Source of the DNA: Pseudomonas brassicacearum
GTDB taxonomy: Bacteria > Pseudomonadota > Gammaproteobacteria > Pseudomonadales > Pseudomonadaceae
Direction: 5' to 3'
Length of the DNA: 64,000 nt
NCBI RefSeq assembly: GCF_009601685.2
Contig: NZ_CP045701.2
Location: forward strand, 3,844,001-3,908,000
Shown here: piece by piece, positions 45,728 through 55,097 of the stretch
Layout: every line of letters begins with the position of its first letter
Position numbering within the stretch: the first letter of the stretch is position 1
Notes under the pieces: model-generated
What the model was told of the DNA's origin: nothing
Seen by the model: the letters and a program-made list of their open reading frames with translations, nothing else
Databases searched by the model: none
Translations under genes and position numbers: made by a program

Positions 45728-45750
45728 ACAGATCTCCTTTTCTGTATGGC
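45723..45750 (-). promoter_or_regulatory. Perfect hairpin placing the pyocin Shine-Dalgarno in its loop
   Basis: GCCATACAGA (45723-45732) and TCTGTATGGC (45741-45750) form a perfect 10-bp stem. On the mRNA the 8-base loop is AAAGGAGA, the Shine-Dalgarno, and the ATG start codon lies in the stem. A GGA in a hairpin loop is the classic RsmA/CsrA binding arrangement, so translation is probably repressed by Rsm proteins or by the fold itself. Confidence 0.65.
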
Positions 45751-45778
45751 GCAGGATGGCGATGAAGCCATGCTCGGC

Positions 45779-45798
45779 TGCGGTACATACCTACCGCA
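45779..45798. promoter_or_regulatory. Palindrome TGCGGTA-N6-TACCGCA upstream of the pyocin
   Basis: A perfect 7-bp inverted repeat with a 6-base spacer, about 50 bases before the pyocin start. It could be an operator for a dimeric regulator. It does not fit the LexA box or the PrtN P-box as I know them. Confidence 0.4.
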
Positions 45799-45987
45799 TC
45801 CGGAAACTGTTCTTATGGTACGAGTGCCTTGATACCCGTGGCCGATCCCGACGTCCCGGCGCTCATCAAAACAACTCGAAACAGGAAAACTCCCCCCTAC
45901 CTTGTAGGATTCTGCGACACCCTCACGGTTGGTGATCGGGAATACGCCACGTATGATCCCTGCTACCCACCCGCCGAATAGAAGCCT

Positions 45988-48912
45988 ATGTCACTGATAG
46001 TTCTATTGCTTTTGCCCTTCATCGGCAGCTGTGTCGCGGCGCTGCTGCCGCATAACGCCCGTAACGCCGAATCACTGCTGGCCGGCCTCGTGGCCCTGGT
46101 CGGCACGGTTCAGGTGGCCTTGCTGTACCCGCAGATCGCCGACGGCGGCGTGATCCGTGAGCACTACGCCTGGTTGCCCAGCCTGGGCCTGGATTTCGTA
46201 TTGCGCATGGACGGGTTCGCCTGGCTGTTTTCGGTGCTGGTGCTGGGCATCGGCACGCTGGTGTCGCTGTACGCTCGCTACTACATGTCACCGGACGATC
46301 CGGTGCCACGCTTCTTCGCCTTTTTCCTGGCGTTCATGGGCGCCATGCTCGGGCTGGTGATCTCCGGCAACCTGATCCAGATGGTGTTTTTCTGGGAACT
46401 GACCAGCCTGTTCTCGTTCCTGCTGATCGGCTACTGGCACCACCGCGCCGACGCTCGACGCGGTGCCTATATGGCGTTGATGGTGACTGGGGCCGGCGGG
46501 CTTTGCCTGTTGGCCGGGGTGATGCTGCTCGGCCATGTGGTGGGCAGCTATGAGCTGGACAAGGTCCTGGCCGCCGGCGACCTGATCCGTGCCCATGCCC
46601 TCTACCCCATCCTGTTGCCGCTGATCCTGATCGGCGCCTTGAGCAAAAGCGCTCAGTTTCCGTTCCACTTCTGGCTGCCCCATGCCATGGCTGCCCCCAC
46701 GCCGGTGTCGGCGTATCTGCACTCGGCGACCATGGTCAAGGCCGGGGTGTTCCTGCTGGCGCGATTATGGCCGTCGCTGTCGGGCAGCGAAGAATGGTTC
46801 TACATCGTCGGCGGCGCGGGGGCCTGTACGTTGCTGCTGGGCGCCTACTGCGCGATGTTCCAGAACGACCTCAAGGGCCTGCTGGCCTACTCCACCATCA
46901 GCCACCTCGGGCTGATCACCCTGCTGCTGGGCCTGAACAGCCCCCTGGCGGCCGTGGCGGCGGTGTTTCATATCCTCAACCACGCCACCTTCAAGGCCTC
47001 GCTGTTCATGGCCGCCGGGATCATCGACCACGAAAGCGGCACCCGTGACATTCGCAAGCTCAGCGGCCTGGTGCGGCTGATTCCGTTCACCGCGACCCTG
47101 GCCATGGTTGCCAGCGCGGCAATGGCCGGGGTGCCGCTGCTCAATGGTTTCCTGTCCAAGGAAATGTTCTTCGCCGAGACCGTGTTCATTTCCGCCACGG
47201 CCTGGGTCGAACTGGCGCTGCCGATCATCGCCACCATCGCCGGGACCTTCAGCGTCGCCTATTCCCTGCGCTTCACCGTGGATGTGTTCTTCGGCCCCAC
47301 CGCCACCGACCTGCCCCATACCCCTCACGAACCACCGCGCTGGATGCGCGCGCCGGTGGAGTTGCTGGTGTTCACCTGCCTGGTGGTGGGGATTTTCCCC
47401 GCCCAAGTGGTCGGCTCGTTACTCGCCGCGGCCGCGTTGCCGGTGGTGGGAGGGACGCTGCCGCAGTACAGCCTGGCGATCTGGCACGGCCTGAACGCAC
47501 CGATGATCATGAGCCTGGTAGCCATGTCCGGCGGCATCGTCCTGTACCTGCTGCTGCGCAAACAGCTCCGGCAAGGGCACATCACGCACCCGCCGTTCAT
47601 TGGCCGACTCAGCGGCAAGCGCCTGTTCGAACGTTCCCTGGTAATGATGATGCGCCAAGGCCGGCGCCTGGAACGACGGATCAGCACCCGCCGCCTGCAG
47701 GCCCAGTTGTTCTGGCTGGTCCTGGTTGCGGTGCTCGCCGGGCTGGTCCCGATGCTGCACAGCACGCTGGTCTGGGGCGACCGGCCGAAGATCCCCGGCT
47801 CCATCGTCTTCGTCGCCCTGTGGCTGCTGGCGATCGCCTGTGCCCTGGGCGCGGCCTGGCAGGCCAAGTACCACCGGCTCGCGGCCCTGACCATGGTCAG
47901 CGTCTGTGGCCTGATGACCTGCGTGACCTTCGTCTGGTTCTCCGCGCCCGACCTGGCCTTGACGCAACTGGTGGTGGAAGTGGTCACCACCGTGCTGATC
48001 CTGCTGGGCTTGCGCTGGCTGCCACGGCGGATCGAGGACGCCTTGCCCCGGCCCAACAGCGAGCGCCGCGCGCGCATCCGCCGCCTGCGCGACTTGCTGC
48101 TGTCCATCGCCGTCGGCGGCGGCATGGCGCTGTTGTCCTATGCGATGCTCACGCGCCAGACGCCCAACGACATTTCTTCGTTCTACTTGAGCCGTGCCCT
48201 GCCCGAAGGCGGCGGCAGCAACGTGGTGAACGTGATGCTGGTGGACTTCCGCGGCTTCGACACCCTCGGGGAAATCACCGTGCTGGTGGCAGTGGCCCTG
48301 GCGGTGTTCGCCCTGCTGCGACGTTTCCGTCCGCCGAAGGAAAGCATGCAGCTACCAGCGCAACAGCGCCTGCTGGCACCGGACGTGGTCACCGACCTGG
48401 TCAACCCGCGCCATGCCAGCGACACTGCATTGGGCTTCATGATGGTGCCGTCGGTGCTGGTGCGCCTGCTGTTGCCGATCGCCTTGGTGGTGTCGTTCTA
48501 CCTGTTCATGCGCGGCCACAATCAACCCGGTGGCGGCTTCGTGGCCGGGTTGGTGATGTCGGTGGCGTTCATCCTGCAATACATGGTCGCCGGCACCCAG
48601 TGGGTCGAGGCGCAAATGAGCCTGCGACCGCTGCGCTGGATGGGCACCGGGCTGTTGTTCGCCACCGCCACGGGCCTGGGGGCGATGGCCGTGGGTTATC
48701 CGTTCCTGACCACCCACACCTGGCATTTCGAATTACCGCTGCTGGGTGATTTCCATGTGGCCAGCGCGCTGTTCTTCGACATCGGCGTGTACGCCGTGGT
48801 GGTCGGCTCCACACTGTTGATCCTCACCGCCCTGGCGCACCAATCGGTACGGGCCCATAAGCCGGGCCTGCATGCCAAACCCGTCGCCCCCGCCAAAGGA
48901 ACCACCGCCTGA
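45988..48912 (+). CDS. mrpA: Mrp/Sha Na+/H+ antiporter subunit A with fused B domain
   Basis: 974 residues. The N-terminal two thirds is a NuoL-like antiporter module with more than a dozen helices and FHFWLPHAMAAPTPVSAYLH, the proton-channel signature. The C-terminus carries the MnhB domain (LFMRGHNQPGGGFVAG), so A and B are fused as in Pseudomonas ShaAB. The complex exports Na+ (and often K+ or bile salts) against H+ for salt and alkaline tolerance. It heads a six-gene operon whose neighbours overlap by one to four bases. Confidence 0.95.
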   Translation: MSLIVLLLLPFIGSCVAALLPHNARNAESLLAGLVALVGTVQVALLYPQIADGGVIREHYAWLPSLGLDFVLRMDGFAWLFSVLVLGIGTLVSLYARYYMSPDDPVPRFFAFFLAFMGAMLGLVISGNLIQMVFFWELTSLFSFLLIGYWHHRADARRGAYMALMVTGAGGLCLLAGVMLLGHVVGSYELDKVLAAGDLIRAHALYPILLPLILIGALSKSAQFPFHFWLPHAMAAPTPVSAYLHSATMVKAGVFLLARLWPSLSGSEEWFYIVGGAGACTLLLGAYCAMFQNDLKGLLAYSTISHLGLITLLLGLNSPLAAVAAVFHILNHATFKASLFMAAGIIDHESGTRDIRKLSGLVRLIPFTATLAMVASAAMAGVPLLNGFLSKEMFFAETVFISATAWVELALPIIATIAGTFSVAYSLRFTVDVFFGPTATDLPHTPHEPPRWMRAPVELLVFTCLVVGIFPAQVVGSLLAAAALPVVGGTLPQYSLAIWHGLNAPMIMSLVAMSGGIVLYLLLRKQLRQGHITHPPFIGRLSGKRLFERSLVMMMRQGRRLERRISTRRLQAQLFWLVLVAVLAGLVPMLHSTLVWGDRPKIPGSIVFVALWLLAIACALGAAWQAKYHRLAALTMVSVCGLMTCVTFVWFSAPDLALTQLVVEVVTTVLILLGLRWLPRRIEDALPRPNSERRARIRRLRDLLLSIAVGGGMALLSYAMLTRQTPNDISSFYLSRALPEGGGSNVVNVMLVDFRGFDTLGEITVLVAVALAVFALLRRFRPPKESMQLPAQQRLLAPDVVTDLVNPRHASDTALGFMMVPSVLVRLLLPIALVVSFYLFMRGHNQPGGGFVAGLVMSVAFILQYMVAGTQWVEAQMSLRPLRWMGTGLLFATATGLGAMAVGYPFLTTHTWHFELPLLGDFHVASALFFDIGVYAVVVGSTLLILTALAHQSVRAHKPGLHAKPVAPAKGTTA

Positions 48913-49256
48913 TGGAAGAAGTCATCGCAATCGCAATCGGCGTACTGGCCGCCTCCGGTGTCTGGCTGGTGCTGCGACCACGGACCTTCCAGGTGGTCAT
49001 GGGCCTGTGCCTGCTGTCCTACGGCGTCAACCTGTTCATCTTCAGCATGGGCAGCCTGTTCATCGGCAAGGAACCGATCATCAAGGATGGCGTGCCCCAG
49101 GACCTGCTGCACTACACCGACCCGCTGCCCCAGGCGCTGGTGCTGACCGCCATCGTGATCAGCTTCGCCATGACCGCGCTGTTCCTGGTGGTGCTGCTGG
49201 CGTCCCGTGGTCTGACCGGTACTGACCACGTGGACGGTCGGGAGCCCAAGGAATGA
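48912..49256 (+). CDS. mrpC: Mrp antiporter subunit C
   Basis: 114 residues, NuoK-like, three transmembrane helices. MEEVIAIAIGVLAASGVWLV and MGLCLLSYGVNLFIFSMG hold the conserved segments. Its start overlaps the mrpA stop by one base, and its end overlaps mrpD. Confidence 0.94.
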   Translation: MEEVIAIAIGVLAASGVWLVLRPRTFQVVMGLCLLSYGVNLFIFSMGSLFIGKEPIIKDGVPQDLLHYTDPLPQALVLTAIVISFAMTALFLVVLLASRGLTGTDHVDGREPKE

Positions 49257-50938
49257 TGTTCTCTCCCCACCTGATCGCCGCGCCCATCCTGCTGCCGCTG
49301 CTGACCGCCGCGTTGATGCTGATGCTCGGCGAGAAACACCGCCCGCTCAAGGCGCGGATCAATCTGCTTTCCAGCCTGCTGGGCCTGGGCATCGCCGTGC
49401 TGTTGCTGTACTGGACCCAGGACCAGGCCTTGCCCGCGTCCATTGGCGTGTATCTGCCGGGCAACTGGCAGGCACCGTTTGGCATTGTGCTGGTGGTCGA
49501 TCGCCTGTCGGCGCTGATGCTGGTGCTGACCGGCATCATCGGCGTCAGCGCGCTGCTGTTCGCCATGGCCCGCTGGGACCGCGCCGGGGCGAGTTTCCAC
49601 GCGCTGTTCCAGATCCAACTGATGGGCCTCTACGGTGCCTTCCTGACGGCGGACCTGTTCAACCTGTTCGTGTTCTTCGAGGTCTTGCTGGCGGCCTCCT
49701 ACGGCCTGATGCTGCACGGTTCGGGCCGGGCGCGGGTGTCGTCGGGCCTGCATTACATTTCCATCAATCTGCTGGCCTCGTCGTTGTTCCTGATTGGCGC
49801 AGCGCTGATCTACGGCGTCACCGGCACGTTGAACATGGCCGACCTGGCCCTGAAAATCCCGCTGGTACCGGAGGCTGACCGCGGTTTGCTGCACGCCGGG
49901 GCAGGCATCCTTGCGGTGGCGTTCCTGGCCAAGGCCGGCATGTGGCCGCTGAACTTCTGGCTGGTGCCGGCCTACAGCGCCGCCAGCGCACCGGTGGCAG
50001 CGCTGTTTGCGATCATGACCAAGGTGGGCGTCTACACGATCCTGCGCCTGTGGACGTTGCTGTTCTCCGGCCAGGCCGGCGCCTCGGCGTATTTCGGCGC
50101 CGACTGGCTGGTCTACGGCGGCATGGCGACCATTGTCTGCGCGGCCATCGCCATTCTGGCGGCCCAACGCCTGGAGCGCATGGCGAGCCTGAGCATCCTG
50201 GTTTCGGCCGGCATCCTGTTGTCGGCCATCGGCTTCGCCCAACCGAACCTGGTGGGCGCGGCGCTGTTTTACCTGGTGAGCTCGACCCTGGCGCTTTGCG
50301 CGCTGTTCTTGCTGGCCGAGCTGATCGAACGCTCACGCTCGGCCAACGAACTGTCCCTGGATGACGACCTCGACACGTTGCCGCGACCGCTGGAGTCCTT
50401 GCAACTGCCCAAGGGCATCAACCTCGATGACGAGCAGAAAGCCGTGGTCGGGCAAGTGATTCCCTGGACCATGGCCTTCCTTGGCTTGAGCTTTATCTTC
50501 TGTGCGCTGTTGATTATCGGCATGCCGCCGCTGTCAGGGTTCATCGGCAAGCTGAGCCTGCTCAGCGCCCTGCTCAATCCCCAAGGGTTCGGGGCCAGCA
50601 CCGAGGCACTGGTGTCGAACCAGGCGTGGGGCCTGTTGGCGTTGCTGATCCTGTCGGGGCTGGCCTCCTTGATTGCCTTCTCACGCCTGGGCATCCAGCG
50701 TTTCTGGACGCCGCAAGAGCGACCGTCACCGTTGCTGCGACCGTTCGAGTGCCTGCCGATCATCGTGCTGCTGGGCCTGGGCATCGCCCTGACCTTCAAG
50801 GCCGAAACATTGCTGCGCTATACCCAATCGGCCGCCGATGCACTGAACAACCCGGAACATTACGTGATGTCAGTACTCGCCACCCGCGCCGTGCCCAACC
50901 CCGAAGCTCGCGCCGCGTTGCGGGAGGTGCAGCCATGA
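49253..50938 (+). CDS. mrpD: Mrp antiporter subunit D
   Basis: 561 residues, NuoM/N-like proton-translocating subunit. LTADLFNLFVFFEVLLAASY has the conserved Glu in helix 5, and KAGMWPLNFWLVPAYSAASA the conserved Lys-Pro helix 7. The C-terminus is extended compared with Bacillus MrpD (about 490 residues). It overlaps mrpC and mrpE by four bases each. Confidence 0.95.
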   Translation: MMFSPHLIAAPILLPLLTAALMLMLGEKHRPLKARINLLSSLLGLGIAVLLLYWTQDQALPASIGVYLPGNWQAPFGIVLVVDRLSALMLVLTGIIGVSALLFAMARWDRAGASFHALFQIQLMGLYGAFLTADLFNLFVFFEVLLAASYGLMLHGSGRARVSSGLHYISINLLASSLFLIGAALIYGVTGTLNMADLALKIPLVPEADRGLLHAGAGILAVAFLAKAGMWPLNFWLVPAYSAASAPVAALFAIMTKVGVYTILRLWTLLFSGQAGASAYFGADWLVYGGMATIVCAAIAILAAQRLERMASLSILVSAGILLSAIGFAQPNLVGAALFYLVSSTLALCALFLLAELIERSRSANELSLDDDLDTLPRPLESLQLPKGINLDDEQKAVVGQVIPWTMAFLGLSFIFCALLIIGMPPLSGFIGKLSLLSALLNPQGFGASTEALVSNQAWGLLALLILSGLASLIAFSRLGIQRFWTPQERPSPLLRPFECLPIIVLLGLGIALTFKAETLLRYTQSAADALNNPEHYVMSVLATRAVPNPEARAALREVQP

Positions 50939-51423
50939 AGCGCCTGTTTCCCGCCCCGTGGCTGTCCCTGGCGCTGGGCGTGCTGTGGCTGGTGTTGAAC
51001 GTGTCCGTCAGCGCCGGCCATCTGCTGCTGGGCGCCGCATTGGGCTTCCTGGCGCCGCTGATGATGCGCCGGTTGCGACCGCGGCCCATCCGTATCCGGC
51101 GACCGTGGGTGGTATTGCGCTTGTTTCTGCTGGTGGGCCGTGACGTATTGGTGTCCAACCTGGCGGTAGCCTGGGGGGTGCTCAACGCCGGGCGCCGCCC
51201 GCCTCGCTCGCGGTTCATCAAGGTGCCGCTGGACCTGCACGACGCCAACGGCCTGGCCGCGCTGTCGATGATCACCACGGTGATTCCGGGGACAGTCTGG
51301 TCGGAACTGGCCCTGGACCGCAGCATTTTGCTGATACATGTGTTCGATCTGGAGGACGAGGCGTCATTCATCGCGCATTTCAAGGCCACCTACGAGCGCC
51401 CGTTGATGGAGATTTTCCAATGA
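50935..51423 (+). CDS. mrpE: Mrp antiporter subunit E
   Basis: 162 residues. Two N-terminal helices (LGVLWLVLNVSVSAGHLLLG) and a C-terminal cytosolic domain with ALSMITTVIPGTVWSELAL, the MrpE signature. ATG 50935 overlaps the mrpD stop. Confidence 0.94.
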   Translation: MKRLFPAPWLSLALGVLWLVLNVSVSAGHLLLGAALGFLAPLMMRRLRPRPIRIRRPWVVLRLFLLVGRDVLVSNLAVAWGVLNAGRRPPRSRFIKVPLDLHDANGLAALSMITTVIPGTVWSELALDRSILLIHVFDLEDEASFIAHFKATYERPLMEIFQ

Positions 51424-51698
51424 GCCCCTTGCTGTCCAATGCGATCCTGTTGAGCCTGTTCCTGTTCTCCCTGGCGATGGCATTGACCCTGTGGCGGCTG
51501 TTCAGGGGACCTTCGGCGCAGGATCGGGTATTGGCCCTGGACTACCTGTACATCGTGGCGATGCTGATGATGTTGGTGCTGGGCATCCGTTATGCCAGTG
51601 ACACCTATTTCGAGGCGGCGTTGCTGATCGCCTTGTTCGGCTTTGTCGGCTCGTTTGCCCTGGCCAAGTTCCTGTTGCGTGGCGAGGTGATCGAATGA
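51420..51698 (+). CDS. mrpF: Mrp antiporter subunit F
   Basis: 92 residues, three helices. RLFRGPSAQDRVLALDYLYI is the conserved MrpF motif (GPS-DR-D). ATGA overlaps on both sides keep subunit stoichiometry coupled. Confidence 0.94.
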   Translation: MSPLLSNAILLSLFLFSLAMALTLWRLFRGPSAQDRVLALDYLYIVAMLMMLVLGIRYASDTYFEAALLIALFGFVGSFALAKFLLRGEVIE

Positions 51699-52057
51699 AC
51701 GGCGAACTGTCGATGTGGGTCGAAATCCCGGTGGCGATCCTGCTGGTGCTCGGCAGCCTCTTCGCCCTGGCCGGGGCGATCGGCCTGGTGCGGTTGAAGG
51801 ATTATTTTCAACGCATGCACCCTCCGGCCCTGGCGTCCACACTGGGCGCCTGGTGCGTGGCACTGGCTTCGATCGTGTATTTTTCAGCGCTCAAGTCCGG
51901 GCCGGTGTTGCACGCCTGGCTGATACCGATCCTGTTGTCCATCACCGTCCCGGTGACAACCCTGCTGCTGGCCCGAGCGGCGTTGTTCCGCAAGCGCATG
52001 GCTGGGGATGATGTGCCGGCGGAGGTCAGCAGTCGCAGGACCGGGCAGGATGGCTGA
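51695..52057 (+). CDS. mrpG: Mrp antiporter subunit G
   Basis: 120 residues, three helices. GAIGLVRLKDYFQRMHPPAL matches the MrpG pattern G-x-x-R-x-x-D-x-x-x-R-x-H. It is the last gene of the mrp operon. A repeat follows and may end the transcript. Confidence 0.94.
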   Translation: MNGELSMWVEIPVAILLVLGSLFALAGAIGLVRLKDYFQRMHPPALASTLGAWCVALASIVYFSALKSGPVLHAWLIPILLSITVPVTTLLLARAALFRKRMAGDDVPAEVSSRRTGQDG

Positions 52058-52073
52058 CTGCTATCTTGAGCCG

Positions 52074-52222
52074 CCCCCTTGCTCCCGCTGGGCTGCGCCC
52101 TGTAGGAGCTGTCGAGTGCAACGAGGCTGCGATCTTTCCCCAGACACTTGAGTCTCGAACGAAGATCAAAAGATCGCAGCCTTCGGCAGCTCCTACACAA
52201 GCCCAGCGGGAGCAAGCTCTCG
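52074..52222 (+). repeat. GTAGGAGCTG/GCGATCTTT family repeat, copy 4, with outer arms
   Basis: Core 52100-52198 (CTGTAGGAGCTGTCGAGTGC ... GATCGCAGCCTTCGGCAGCT). It is enclosed by an outer inverted pair, CTTGCTCCCGCTGGGC and GCCCAGCGGGAGCAAG, giving a nested cruciform-like structure. It sits after mrpG and before a convergent gene. Confidence 0.87.
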
Positions 52223-52248
52223 CCACGGCTGCGTTCGCCGTTAGAGAC

Positions 52249-52686
52249 TCAGGCCCACGCCACCGTCAGCAGCCCGGCCCCAAGCACCACGCACAACGGC
52301 GAATAGACCCAGGTGTCGAGCCTGGCGAAGGTCGAGCCCTTGACCTCCTTGAAGAAACCCACCAGCTCCGACTCGCCAATGGCCCGGGCGAACATCAGCA
52401 AGGCAATCGCGCTGATCAGCCACTGCAACGCCCGATGGGTGACCGGCTGCGCCAGCAGGCCGACCCGCAGGCACACCAGCAGCGCCACCATCAGCAGTGC
52501 CACGGCCACCAGCAAGGTCAGCCAGCCCGAGGGGTTGAATGCCGGCCGCAACGCCTCTCCCTGCTTCGTCGGCACCTGAGGCACCACAGCCTTGGCCGCC
52601 CACCGCCCGCCCAGGGCCCAATACATATGAATCAAGCTGATGGTCGCAAACACTGCGACCAGCGACCGAGCCAATAAAAGCGTCAT
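52249..52686 (-). CDS. DUF3995 membrane protein
   Basis: 145 residues with four hydrophobic helices. ISLIHMYWALGGRWA near the N-terminus and FARLDTWVYSPLCVVLGAGL at the end are typical of DUF3995. Function unknown. ATG 52686 (MTLLLARS) preferred over an upstream start that adds 11 polar residues. Confidence 0.85.
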   Translation of the reverse strand: MTLLLARSLVAVFATISLIHMYWALGGRWAAKAVVPQVPTKQGEALRPAFNPSGWLTLLVAVALLMVALLVCLRVGLLAQPVTHRALQWLISAIALLMFARAIGESELVGFFKEVKGSTFARLDTWVYSPLCVVLGAGLLTVAWA

Positions 52687-52822
52687 TCGCCAGCCTCCTG
52701 AAAAGGGTTGAACACTCATCCTAGCTTGAATTTGGCATTTCGCTGGATGGGTACAGGTTGCCAGTTTCCAGCGAATGACTCATTGCCCAGGATCAAGAGT
52801 TCAACCTGCCGGCACGCGAGGC

Positions 52823-53833
52823 CTAGAGACCGGCAGACACCTTGTCCGCTACCTCCTTGGGCAGCCAGGCCTGCCAGACCTGCGGATGCGCCTTGAGGAA
52901 CGCCTCGGCGGCTTCACGGGGTGGCGTGCGCTTCTCGCTCATGTCGGCCAGGGCCTTGTTCAACGGTTCGATGGGTAAATCGACCTTGCTGAAGAACTCG
53001 GCGATGTCCGGGTGTTGCTTCTGGAACGGCGCGGATACGCCAATCGACAGTTTCGAGGCCAGTGAGCGGGTCGGCTTCGGGTTGGGGTTATCGGCGTCGG
53101 TCAGGGTTTTCCAGGCCTCGGCATCGAACGGTGGCTCTTGCAACTGCACCAGCTTGAAGCGCCCGAGCAGTGGCGTGGGCGACCAGTAGTAAAACAGGAT
53201 CGGCTTGCCCCGGCGGATCGTCGAGCTGATTTCCGCATCCAGCGCCGCGCCCGAGCCGCTGCGAAAATTCACGTAGCTGTCAGACAAGCCATAGGCCTTG
53301 AGCTTCTGTTTGTTGACCACCTCGGAGGTCCAGCCAATGGGGCTGTTGAGGAAGCGGCCCTTGTCGGGGCTCTCCGGGTCCTTGAACACATGCTTGTAGC
53401 GCGCCAGGTCTTCGACACTGCGCAGGTCCGGCGCCAGGGGCTTGATGCCCTTGGCCGGGTCGCCCTTGATGACGTATTCAGGCACCCACCAACCTTCCGT
53501 CGCGCCTTTGACCGTATCGCCCAGGGCGATCACCTTGCCCTCGGCCTCGGCCTTGACCCACACCGGGCTGCGGCCGGCCCATTCCTCGCCGATCACCTGG
53601 ATGTCGTTATTGGCCAGGGCGGTTTCCAGGGTAATGGTAGTGCCCGGCAATGTGTCGGTCTGCAACCCGTAGCCTTTTTCGACGATGATCCGCAGGATAT
53701 CGGTGATCAGGCTGCCACTTTCCCAGTTCAAGTCGGCAAAGTGGATCGGCGCTGTGGCAGCCGACGCCGGAAGGGGTGAAACCAACACAGCGAAGGTGGC
53801 CCAGGCAGCCAGCCACTGTCGAACTCGTTTCAT
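52823..53833 (-). CDS. Glycine betaine/quaternary-amine ABC transporter binding protein
   Basis: 336 residues. The signal peptide (WLAAWATFAVLVSPLPASAA) directs it to the periplasm. OpuAC domain with aromatic box candidates in HFADLNWESG, GEEWAGRSPVW and ATEGWWVPEYV. GAALDAEISSTIRRGKPILF is also conserved. It is probably an orphan receptor, since no permease or ATPase gene is adjacent. Start ATG 53833 with GAGGTG upstream. Betaine, carnitine and choline cannot be told apart here. Confidence 0.9.
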   Translation of the reverse strand: MKRVRQWLAAWATFAVLVSPLPASAATAPIHFADLNWESGSLITDILRIIVEKGYGLQTDTLPGTTITLETALANNDIQVIGEEWAGRSPVWVKAEAEGKVIALGDTVKGATEGWWVPEYVIKGDPAKGIKPLAPDLRSVEDLARYKHVFKDPESPDKGRFLNSPIGWTSEVVNKQKLKAYGLSDSYVNFRSGSGAALDAEISSTIRRGKPILFYYWSPTPLLGRFKLVQLQEPPFDAEAWKTLTDADNPNPKPTRSLASKLSIGVSAPFQKQHPDIAEFFSKVDLPIEPLNKALADMSEKRTPPREAAEAFLKAHPQVWQAWLPKEVADKVSAGL

Positions 53834-53983
53834 GCTTTGCACCTCATGCCAGATACCCCAATAGCTGAACGGCCCTGCGTAACCGAACGCAAGCCCTGAA
53901 TAGTTCAGTCAATTGACTGTAGCCGAGGTTCCAGCGAGTTCTTGCGAAACTGTCACGGTTCAGGCGCAAAGGCTCTGAAACGG

Positions 53984-54433
53984 TCACTCACTGGCCTTGA
54001 AGGTCACCAGTTCGCCCTTGCGCCACTTGGCGGCCTTGGCGGTGACCGCCTTCAGGGTCTTGGTCAAGCCTTCTTGCAGTTGTTCGTTGGCCGCAAACAC
54101 GGTCACCACACTGTGGCCTTCCTTGAACAAAATTGCCTGACCACCGGGGGTCGTGACGAAGGCGTAATCGCCCAGGCCATAGACCGTCAGCTTGATTTCG
54201 CGAAAGCGGATTTCAAACTTGCCACCTTCACGACTGGGCAACACCGCTGCGCGAAAATGATCGCCGACCTTGAGTTCGAGCCTGGGCTTGTCATCGACCA
54301 CCAGCGCCGACTCGGTGTCGATTTCGGCGACATAAATACCTTCGGCGGTCTGCTCGGTGATGTAGACGAAACGTGACTGGAAGAGTTTGACCAGTTTTGC
54401 CCGCAGGTCACCAAGTACGAATAACGCATGCAT
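53984..54433 (-). CDS. Conserved hypothetical protein, 149 residues
   Basis: No family recognised. The sequence is a compact mix of beta-strands (FVYITEQTAEGIYVAEIDTE, FEIRFREIKLTVYGLGDYAF) with a basic C-terminus, no signal peptide and no membrane helix. Start uncertain: ATG 54433 (MHALFVLGDL) is used, but TTG 54454 has a better GGGGA and would add seven residues. Stands alone. Confidence 0.7.
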   Translation of the reverse strand: MHALFVLGDLRAKLVKLFQSRFVYITEQTAEGIYVAEIDTESALVVDDKPRLELKVGDHFRAAVLPSREGGKFEIRFREIKLTVYGLGDYAFVTTPGGQAILFKEGHSVVTVFAANEQLQEGLTKTLKAVTAKAAKWRKGELVTFKASE

Positions 54434-54454
54434 GTCGAGATTACTTACTGCCAA

Positions 54455-54860
54455 GGAAACATCCCCATCTTTGAAAAAGGCCCGCCCTGCATAAAGGACG
54501 GACCACGAGAACCCGTGCCGACGGTAGTGTCGTAATGGACCTGTAACTGAGTTTCGAAGTGAACGGCGCGCCCTGTCCCGGGCCGAGAGCAGACTAAAGG
54601 TTGCCGCTCTCGCCGTCTTTCCCAGGAGATCGCCAGAGGCTGAAGGAAAAAGCCACTCTGAGCATCGGAAAAGATGGGACTACTAACTTTAGGGAAATTT
54701 CTCACTTAAAAAAGCATTTTTCTGACATCGAGCCCAAAAAAAATTGCTTTAGATAGGCGCAACCGTCCACACGACACTGCCGATTCTAGAGCAGCTGGAG
54801 GCGTGGAGACTACTCGAAATACCCGACAATTCGTCGGTAAACCATAGAAAAGGAATTCAC
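54455..54860. other. Non-coding gap, about 400 bases
   Basis: No convincing gene. The segment near 54711-54757 has AAAGCATTTTT facing AAAAAAAATTGCTTT, a possible bidirectional terminator or A+T-rich promoter region for the gene at 54861. A GTG-started frame over 54445-54705 has no family features and is rejected. Confidence 0.5.
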
Positions 54861-55097
54861 ATGACCTCTTTCACAACCCTGCCCCACCCCTGCCCACCTT
54901 GCATCGTTGATACAGCTGACACGTTTGACGGGGTCAATACCCTGCACCTTTCGTTGATTCAACCGCGTTATCGGGTCGTTTTGGCTGGCAGGTGTTTCTT
55001 TCACATTGAGGAAACATCGACTGGACGTGTAAGAGGGTTCCGAACCGACCATAACGAAGCCTGCTACCTGGCCAGGCGTCTGGAAAGCAGCGCCTGA
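54861..55097 (+). CDS. Small hypothetical protein, 78 residues
   Basis: Starts MTSFTTLPHPCPPCIVDTAD with a good AAGGAATT upstream. Hydrophilic, with three early cysteines or prolines (PCPPC) and a central beta-rich part (RYRVVLAGRCFFHIEE). No family recognised. Probably expressed alone. Confidence 0.6.
   Translation: MTSFTTLPHPCPPCIVDTADTFDGVNTLHLSLIQPRYRVVLAGRCFFHIEETSTGRVRGFRTDHNEACYLARRLESSA

Noticed and set aside
45723-45750. LexA box at the pyocin start
   Set aside because: A LexA site needs CTG-N10-CAG; here the half-sites are in the opposite order (CAG...CTG) and overlap the start codon, fitting an RNA hairpin better.
54445-54705. 86-codon GTG-started frame in the gap before 54861
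   Set aside because: Composition and peptide show no gene-like features and it overlaps the start region of the better-supported 53984-54433 gene.
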